Assembly: GCF_004341365.1 (NCBI RefSeq) | Contig: NZ_SLXH01000004.1 | Span: forward strand, 1-64,000 | Direction: 5' to 3' | DNA from: Simplicispira metamorpha | GTDB lineage: Bacteria; Pseudomonadota; Gammaproteobacteria; Burkholderiales; Burkholderiaceae_C | Length of the DNA stretch: 64,000 nt | Shown here: positions 63,478-64,000 of the stretch, in pieces | Position numbering within the stretch: position 1 is the stretch's first letter | How the letters are laid out: each line of letters opens with the position of its first letter | Notes under the pieces: model-generated | Told to the model about the DNA's origin: nothing | Database searches by the model: none | What the model saw: only the letters and a program-made list of their open reading frames with translations | Translations under genes and position numbers: made by a program

Positions 63478-64000
63478 AAATTCGCAATCGCGCGCGGGTA
63501 GATCAGGTGCTCTTGCGAGAGCACGCGCGCGGCCAGCGTGTCGGCGGTGTCCTGGGGCAGCACGGGCACCACGGCCTGATCGAGGATGGGGCCCACGTCC
63601 AGCTCGGCAGTGACCAGATGCACGGTGGCACCGGCAAACTTGCAGCCCGCGTCAATGGCGCGCTGGTGCGTGTGCAGGCCGGTAAAAGCGGGCAGCAGCG
63701 AGGGGTGGATGTTGGTCAGCCGCCCTTCGTAGTGCGCCACAAACCCTGGCGACAAGATGCGCATGAAGCCTGCCAGCACCACCAGCGCGGGGTCGTACTG
63801 GTCGATCAGCGCGGCCAGCGCAGTGTCAAAAGCCTCGCGGCTGGCAAACTGCTTGTGGTCCAGCACCTCGGTGGCAATGCACTGCGCGCGGGCCAGCTCC
63901 AGCCCTTTGGCATCGGCTTTGTTGCTGATGACGGCCGCCACCCGCACGCCCAGGCGCTGCGCCCAGTCTTGTTGCTGCGCTGCCCGCACAATGGCCGCCA
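63465..64000 (-). CDS. purN: Phosphoribosylglycinamide formyltransferase, 5' end missing
   Basis: PurN transfers a formyl group from 10-formyl-tetrahydrofolate to GAR in purine synthesis. The visible 178 residues include VAAVISNKADAKGLELA, VLAGFMRILSPGFV, the NIHPSLLPAFTGLHTHQRAI active-site region and GATVHLVTAELDVGPILDQA with the catalytic aspartate. The reading frame runs off the window edge (AAIVRAAQQQDW), so the N-terminal 20 or so residues with the phosphate loop lie outside. Confidence 0.95.
   Translation of the reverse strand, partial: AAIVRAAQQQDWAQRLGVRVAAVISNKADAKGLELARAQCIATEVLDHKQFASREAFDTALAALIDQYDPALVVLAGFMRILSPGFVAHYEGRLTNIHPSLLPAFTGLHTHQRAIDAGCKFAGATVHLVTAELDVGPILDQAVVPVLPQDTADTLAARVLSQEHLIYPRAIANLLSK

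Overview
The window is chromosomal DNA of a high-GC betaproteobacterium, most likely a member of the Comamonadaceae (Burkholderiales; Acidovorax or Simplicispira-like). This rests on gene order (rpsP-rimM-trmD-rplS, rarA-lolA-ftsK-trxB, PiT-DUF47, thyA-DUF4337-folA), on protein families such as BPSS1780 and CobD/CbiB, and on a dispersed 50-60 bp palindromic repeat containing ATAGCTGC that I associate with this family. I could not search a database, so the genus is inference.

Positions 1 to about 10,502 are the right-hand part of an integrated mobile element. Its right end is the 3' half of a tRNA-Thr gene (10454-10502) followed by that tRNA's own terminator. A tyrosine integrase lies just inside it. 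The element carries a replication-type block on the minus strand (Toprim primase, DUF927 P-loop ATPase and small coupled ORFs), an AlpA-like DNA-binding protein, a winged-helix protein, a ParB-like remnant, and three antitoxin-like genes without any recognisable toxin. No capsid, tail, terminase or conjugation genes are visible, so it looks like a satellite or a plasmid-like integrative element. Three related iteron-like modules surround a constant 12-bp core, and each uses its own version of the iteron. A 67-bp direct repeat that includes the 3' tail of a second integrase suggests that two related elements recombined here. The left end lies outside the window.

From 10,503 to 15,612 come DUF2069, a GlcD-type FAD oxidase, thyA, DUF4337, folA and xthA. 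From 15,704 to 22,474 there are two very large secreted proteases that share beta repeats and a DUF4214 tail. The second joins a subtilisin and a trypsin in one chain, and the trypsin appears to be inserted inside a beta repeat. From 22,548 to 28,669 follow yghU, polA, DUF2782, thrB and a BPSS1780 membrane protein. From 28,714 to 33,314 a Pls/PosA-type single-module peptide synthetase overlaps its likely activating phosphopantetheinyl transferase. Next are a PhoX-like Tat lipoprotein, uvrD, guaC, a dehydrogenase and a tRNA-Lys.

From 40,796 to 64,000 is core genome: Bcr/CflA transporter, RhlE, orn, M48 protease, pterin dehydratase, rsgA, cobD-like, nudix hydrolase, rplS-trmD-rimM-rpsP, GNAT, PiT and DUF47, rarA-lolA-ftsK, trxB, rpmB-rpmG, desaturase, RsmB-like methyltransferase, DUF1653 and a truncated purN. 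No rRNA operon, CRISPR array or recognisable insertion sequence is present.
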